Of a stretch of DNA of 42,401 nucleotides, positions 40,279-42,401 are shown in pieces. The notes under the pieces were generated by a model. It was given only the letters and a program-made list of their open reading frames with translations. It was not told where the DNA came from and did not search any database. The stretch is from NCBI RefSeq assembly GCF_005222705.1, contig NZ_STGF01000041.1, positions 1-42,401 on the forward strand, given 5' to 3'. Source of the stretch: Paenibacillus sp. SY21-1 (GTDB taxonomy: Bacteria > Bacillota > Bacilli > Paenibacillales > Paenibacillaceae). The first letter of the stretch is position 1; each line of letters begins with the position of its first letter. Made by a program: the position numbers and the translations under genes.

Positions 40279-40319
40279 TTCTTCATCTCCTTCTAAAATG
40301 GTTTAGGATGACCTGCTCT

Positions 40320-40354
40320 GCGGTTGTCGCAAAACCGCCCAATCACCTCCCTTT
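40320..40354 (-). promoter_or_regulatory. SD-like box and hairpin in the GH30 leader (STAB-SD-like)
   Basis: AAAGGGAGGTGAT (about 40342-40354, minus strand) is almost fully complementary to the 16S 3' end yet lies ~65 bases before the GH30 start. A 6-bp hairpin (GCGGTT/AACCGC, 40320-40338) follows. A TTG between them would open only a 9-codon frame. Known precedent: distant SD boxes near Bacillus mRNA 5' ends can block 5' decay. Confidence 0.4.
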
Positions 40355-40368
40355 AAATATCCAATAAT

Positions 40369-40412
40369 GGTAACAGATTCTAATATACTTCATATTACAA
40401 GTGATTGTTACC
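40369..40412. repeat. Inverted repeat GGTAACA-N30-TGTTACC in the GH30 promoter region
   Basis: Two perfect 7-base half-sites in opposite orientation, 37 bp from start to start, flank the candidate -10 TATATT. Possibly a regulator site; chance cannot be excluded. Confidence 0.35.
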
Positions 40413-40416
40413 GGAC
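40382..40416 (-). promoter_or_regulatory. Candidate GH30 promoter with a weak regulon motif
   Basis: TATATT (40387-40382) could be a -10. GTCCGGT (40416-40410), matching GRCRGGY at five of seven positions, starts exactly 29 bp upstream. The -35 is poor and no second copy is seen 22-23 bp upstream. Confidence 0.35.
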
Positions 40417-40481
40417 AAACGATAGCTCTTTTTGTAAAAAAAGACCTATCAGCCATTAGTCCATTACGTCGCCAAACATAA

Positions 40482-40521
40482 AAAAAGAGCTCATTAGAGT
40501 TATTCTCTAGTGAGCTCTTTT
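40482..40521. terminator. Second terminator of the rRNA/tRNA operon
   Basis: A ~17-bp near-perfect stem containing AAAAGAGCTCA and TGAGCTCTTTT with T-runs on both strands. On the minus strand it is the distal of two tandem terminators after the tRNA cluster; it may also stop any plus-strand transcription. Confidence 0.85.
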
Positions 40522-40562
40522 AGATAACAGCGGAAAGTAAACTATATTTCCTTAAAAATAAA

Positions 40563-40591
40563 AAAATCATTAGATAGCATCTAATGATTTT
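40563..40591 (-). terminator. First terminator of the rRNA/tRNA operon
   Basis: Perfect 13-bp stem (AAAATCATTAGAT and complement) with a 3-base loop and a T-rich tail on the minus strand, 14 bases beyond the last tRNA. Confidence 0.85.
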
Positions 40592-40604
40592 GAATTTATT
40601 AATT

Positions 40605-40687
40605 TGGTGCCGGTGAGAGGACTCGAACCTCCACGGTTTCCCTCACGATTTTGAGTCGCGCGCGTCTGCCATTCCGCCACACCGGCA
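40605..40687 (-). tRNA. tRNA-Leu (CAA)
   Basis: Minus-strand tRNA with encoded CCA, anticodon loop CTCAAAA, T-arm GGTTCGAGTCC and a long variable arm. Last tRNA of the cluster. Confidence 0.93.
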
Positions 40688-40699
40688 ATCAAGAAAAGA

Positions 40700-40776
40700 T
40701 GGCGTGCCCTAAGAGATTCGAACTCCTGACCTTTTGATTCGTAGTCAAACGCTCTATCCAGCTGAGCTAAGGGCAC
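40700..40776 (-). tRNA. tRNA-Arg (ACG)
   Basis: Cloverleaf with GTGCCCT/AGGGCAC acceptor stem, anticodon loop CTACGAA and encoded CCA. A34 would be edited to inosine. The Bacillus trnD-type cluster, as I recall it, has a Leu gene at this position. Confidence 0.95.
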
Positions 40777-40797
40777 ATATTTTCTTGTAAATCATTG

Positions 40798-40871
40798 TGG
40801 AGGCGCCACCCAGACTCGAACTGGGGGTAGAGCTTTTGCAGAGCTCTGCCTTACCACTTGGCTATGGCGCC
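40798..40871 (-). tRNA. tRNA-Cys (GCA)
   Basis: GGCGCCA acceptor start, anticodon loop CTGCAAA, encoded CCA. Confidence 0.95.
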
Positions 40872-40878
40872 AAATTAA

Positions 40879-40953
40879 TGGAGCGGAAGACGGGAATCGA
40901 ACCCGCGACCCTCGCCTTGGCAAGGCGATGCTCTACCGCTGAGCCACTTCCGC
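40879..40953 (-). tRNA. tRNA-Gly (GCC)
   Basis: GCGGAAG acceptor start, anticodon GCC within the CGCCTTGCCAAGGCG arm, encoded CCA. Confidence 0.95.
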
Positions 40954-40958
40954 ATAAA

Positions 40959-41033
40959 TGGCTGGGGATCTAGGGATCGAACCTAGGAATGACGGAGTCA
41001 AAGTCCGTTGCCTTACCGCTTGGCTAATCCCCA
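40959..41033 (-). tRNA. tRNA-Gln (TTG)
   Basis: TGGGGAT acceptor start, anticodon loop CTTTGAC, encoded CCA. Confidence 0.95.
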
Positions 41034-41062
41034 ACAAGTTGTCAATCATAGTTTTAAGTAAA

Positions 41063-41139
41063 TGGGGCGGCCGAGGGGAATTGAACCCCCGAATGTCGGA
41101 TCCACAAACCGATGCGTTAACCACTTCGCCACGGCCGCC
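41063..41139 (-). tRNA. tRNA-His (GTG)
   Basis: Anticodon GTG in the CGGTTTGTGGATCCG arm; the extra 5' G pairing with C73 that marks tRNA-His is encoded. Confidence 0.95.
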
Positions 41140-41154
41140 ATAACACTATTCAGT

Positions 41155-41228
41155 TGGCAGGGGCAGCAGGAATTGAACCCACACCAAAGGTTTTGGAGAC
41201 CTTTGTTCTACCTTTAAACTATGCCCCT
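41155..41228 (-). tRNA. tRNA-Trp (CCA)
   Basis: AGGGGCA acceptor start, anticodon loop CTCCAAA, encoded 3' CCA. Confidence 0.95.
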
Positions 41229-41235
41229 ATAAAAC

Positions 41236-41320
41236 TGGTGGAGGATGATGGATTCGAACCACCGAACTCAGAGAGAGCAGATTTACAGTCTGCCGTGTTT
41301 AGCCACTTCACTAATCCTCC
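41236..41320 (-). tRNA. tRNA-Tyr (GTA)
   Basis: GGAGGAT acceptor start, anticodon loop CTGTAAA and a long variable arm as expected for bacterial tRNA-Tyr. Confidence 0.95.
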
Positions 41321-41323
41321 ATG

Positions 41324-41399
<76 letters not shown>

Positions 41400-41424
41400 T
41401 TATGAAAACTTACTAAATACTTCA

Positions 41425-41500
<76 letters not shown>

Positions 41501-41511
41501 TGATGTTTAAA

Positions 41512-41588
41512 TGGCGGAGCTGACGGGATTCGAACCCGCGGTCTCCTGCGTGACAGGCAGGCATGTTAGGCCTCTACACCACAGCTCC
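41512..41588 (-). tRNA. tRNA-Asp (GTC)
   Basis: GGAGCTG acceptor start, anticodon GTC in the CTGCCTGTCACGCAG arm, encoded CCA. Confidence 0.95.
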
Positions 41589-41626
41589 ACATCACATTCT
41601 CGGATAACTCCGAAAGTAAATCATTT

Positions 41627-41703
<77 letters not shown>

Positions 41704-41718
41704 TCGTTAAACAAGTTA

Positions 41719-41794
41719 TGGTGGAGGATGACGGGATCGAACCGCCGACCCTCTGCTTGTAAGGCAGATGCTCTCCCAGCTGAGCTAATCCTCC
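41719..41794 (-). tRNA. tRNA-Val (TAC)
   Basis: GGAGGAT acceptor start, anticodon loop CTTACAA, encoded CCA. Confidence 0.95.
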
Positions 41795-41830
41795 GTGTTT
41801 AAAACCCTTTTCGTATCGAGCGACTTTTAT

Positions 41831-41860
41831 ATCTTACCATGTTTCAGGCTAGTAAGTCAA
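41831..41860 (-). promoter_or_regulatory. Internal promoter within the tRNA cluster
   Basis: TTGACT (41860-41855), 18-bp spacer, TAAGAT (41836-41831) on the minus strand, inside the longest inter-tRNA spacer (86 bp). It would give the 14 tRNAs from Val to Leu their own promoter apart from the rRNA promoter. Confidence 0.5.
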
Positions 41861-41880
41861 GCTCTTTTTTAAGGTTTTTT

Positions 41881-41955
41881 TGGTGACCCGTAGGGGATTC
41901 GAACCCCTGTTACCTCCGTGAAAGGGAGGTGTCTTAACCCCTTGACCAACGGGCC
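41881..41955 (-). tRNA. tRNA-Glu (TTC)
   Basis: GGCCCGT acceptor start, anticodon loop CTTTCAC, encoded CCA. Confidence 0.95.
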
Positions 41956-41993
41956 ATGCTAATTCCCATCACATAATCCCATGAAAGCGATTA

Positions 41994-42084
41994 TGGCAGA
42001 GAGGAAGGGATTCGAACCCTCGAGACCCGGTTAGAGCCTACACGATTTCCAATCGTGCTCCTTCGACCACTCGGACACCTCTCT
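41994..42084 (-). tRNA. tRNA-Ser (GGA)
   Basis: AGAGAGG acceptor start, anticodon loop TTGGAAA and a long variable arm, encoded CCA. Confidence 0.95.
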
Positions 42085-42088
42085 ATAA

Positions 42089-42164
42089 TGGCTCCCCGAA
42101 CAGGACTCGAACCTGTGACAACTCGATTAACAGTCGAGTGCTCTACCAACTGAGCTATCAGGGA
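42089..42164 (-). tRNA. tRNA-Asn (GTT)
   Basis: TCCCTGA acceptor start (one G-U pair), anticodon loop CTGTTAA, encoded CCA. First tRNA after the 23S gene. Confidence 0.95.
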
Positions 42165-42187
42165 ATAAAAGCTTCAAAGCTTGCGCC

Positions 42188-42283
42188 TTGAAAACTGGAT
42201 ACGAAAGCGAAGCTGCTGAAAGCCTTGTTGCTTTATTATGGGTTCCCCGCAAAGAAGCCTTCGCTTCACTTTGTGGGGGTTCT
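42188..42283 (-). other. 23S trailer with processing hairpins
   Basis: Between 23S and tRNA-Asn the minus strand has a stem of CCCCCACAAAG with CTTTGCGGGG right after the 23S end, and further on TATCCAGTTTTCAAGG, the complement of the CCTTGAAAACTGGATA motif common upstream of 23S in Bacillales. The latter is probably the 3' half of the 23S processing stem. No 5S gene is present. Confidence 0.5.
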
Positions 42284-42285
42284 TA

Positions 42286-42401
42286 GGATAAGCCCTCGAC
42301 CGATTAGTATTCGTCAGCTCCACACATTGCTGTGCTTCCACCCCGAACCTATCAACCTCGTCGTCTTCAAGGGGTCTTACATACTGGGAAATCTCATCTT
42401 G
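42286..42401 (-). rRNA. 23S rRNA, 3' end (partial)
   Basis: The minus strand carries the conserved 23S tail, including GAAGACGACGAGGTTGATAG, the GTGTGGAGCTGACGAATACT segment and a terminal GGTCGAGGGCTTATCC. The end at 42286 is set by expected pairing of CTTATCC with the 23S 5' end and is uncertain by a few bases. The gene continues beyond the window. Confidence 0.95.

Larger units (their letters stand above)
40279..40481. other. Leader and promoter region of the GH30 gene
   Basis: Together with the terminators to the right this makes a >300-base stretch with no gene. It holds a near-perfect Shine-Dalgarno-like box, a 6-bp hairpin, a candidate -10 and a long-spaced inverted repeat, each listed separately. 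Confidence 0.6.

Noticed and set aside
40563..40591. Palindromes near the tRNA cluster as CRISPR repeats or attachment sites
   Set aside because: They are single stem-loops with T-rich tails, i.e. terminators; no repeat-spacer pattern, integrase or duplicated tRNA end is present.

Overview
The window comes from a Gram-positive, moderately GC-rich soil bacterium of the Paenibacillus type. The evidence is the YesM/YesN two-component pair, MalF/MalG permeases with no cognate ATPase, lipoprotein-type solute-binding proteins, frequent TTG/GTG starts after strong Shine-Dalgarno sequences, CcpA-type cre boxes, and a long tRNA cluster behind a 23S gene whose order (Asn-Ser-Glu-Val-fMet-Asp-Phe-Thr-Tyr-Trp-His-Gln-Gly-Cys...) resembles the Bacillus trnD type. 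The genus is an inference. Nearly everything is on the minus strand, in line with the rRNA operon at the right edge.

Left flank (1-3.7 kb): an AT-richer accessory stretch with a ChbG/YdjC-type deacetylase, a tiny acidic ORF, a TPR protein and an aminoglycoside 6-adenylyltransferase-like gene broken by an in-frame TAA.

Xylan block 1 (3.8-9.2 kb): a minus-strand operon of intracellular GH10 xylanase, GH43 beta-xylosidase-like enzyme and an alpha/beta-hydrolase esterase, diverging from a plus-strand SGNH esterase. Together these could finish and deacetylate imported xylo-oligosaccharides.

Import block (9.3-24.6 kb): a ~14-kb minus-strand run of lipoprotein binding protein, a binding protein fused to carbohydrate-binding-like modules, permease pair, NHL/TPR membrane protein, Yip1-family membrane protein, DUF5696-type lipoprotein, a second permease pair and a membrane-anchored GH10 xylanase. 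A divergent AraC-family regulator carries a receiver-like domain that has lost its phosphorylation residues. cre-like boxes sit on both divergent promoters.

Exporter block (24.7-30.7 kb): two tandem HlyD-type lipoprotein adaptors, a large FtsX-type permease and an ABC ATPase with a C-terminal AbrB-like tail.

Secreted enzymes and sensing (31-40.3 kb): a membrane-anchored GH43 arabinoxylan-type enzyme with a CBM6-like tail, a binding-protein/YesM/YesN operon, and a GH30 glucuronoxylanase (XynC-like) with CBM6.

The most interesting signal is regulatory. Four promoters (SGNH esterase, importer, exporter adaptor, GH43) carry a GRCRGGY heptamer whose start lies exactly 29 bp upstream of the start of the -10, three of them with a second copy 22-23 bp further upstream. 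The GH30 promoter has a weaker match at the same offset. This looks like an AraC/YesN operator at the activator position and would unite xylan enzymes, importer and exporter in one regulon.

Right end (40.5-42.4 kb): 16 tRNA genes with two tandem terminators, an internal promoter, and the 3' end of 23S rRNA with no 5S gene between.
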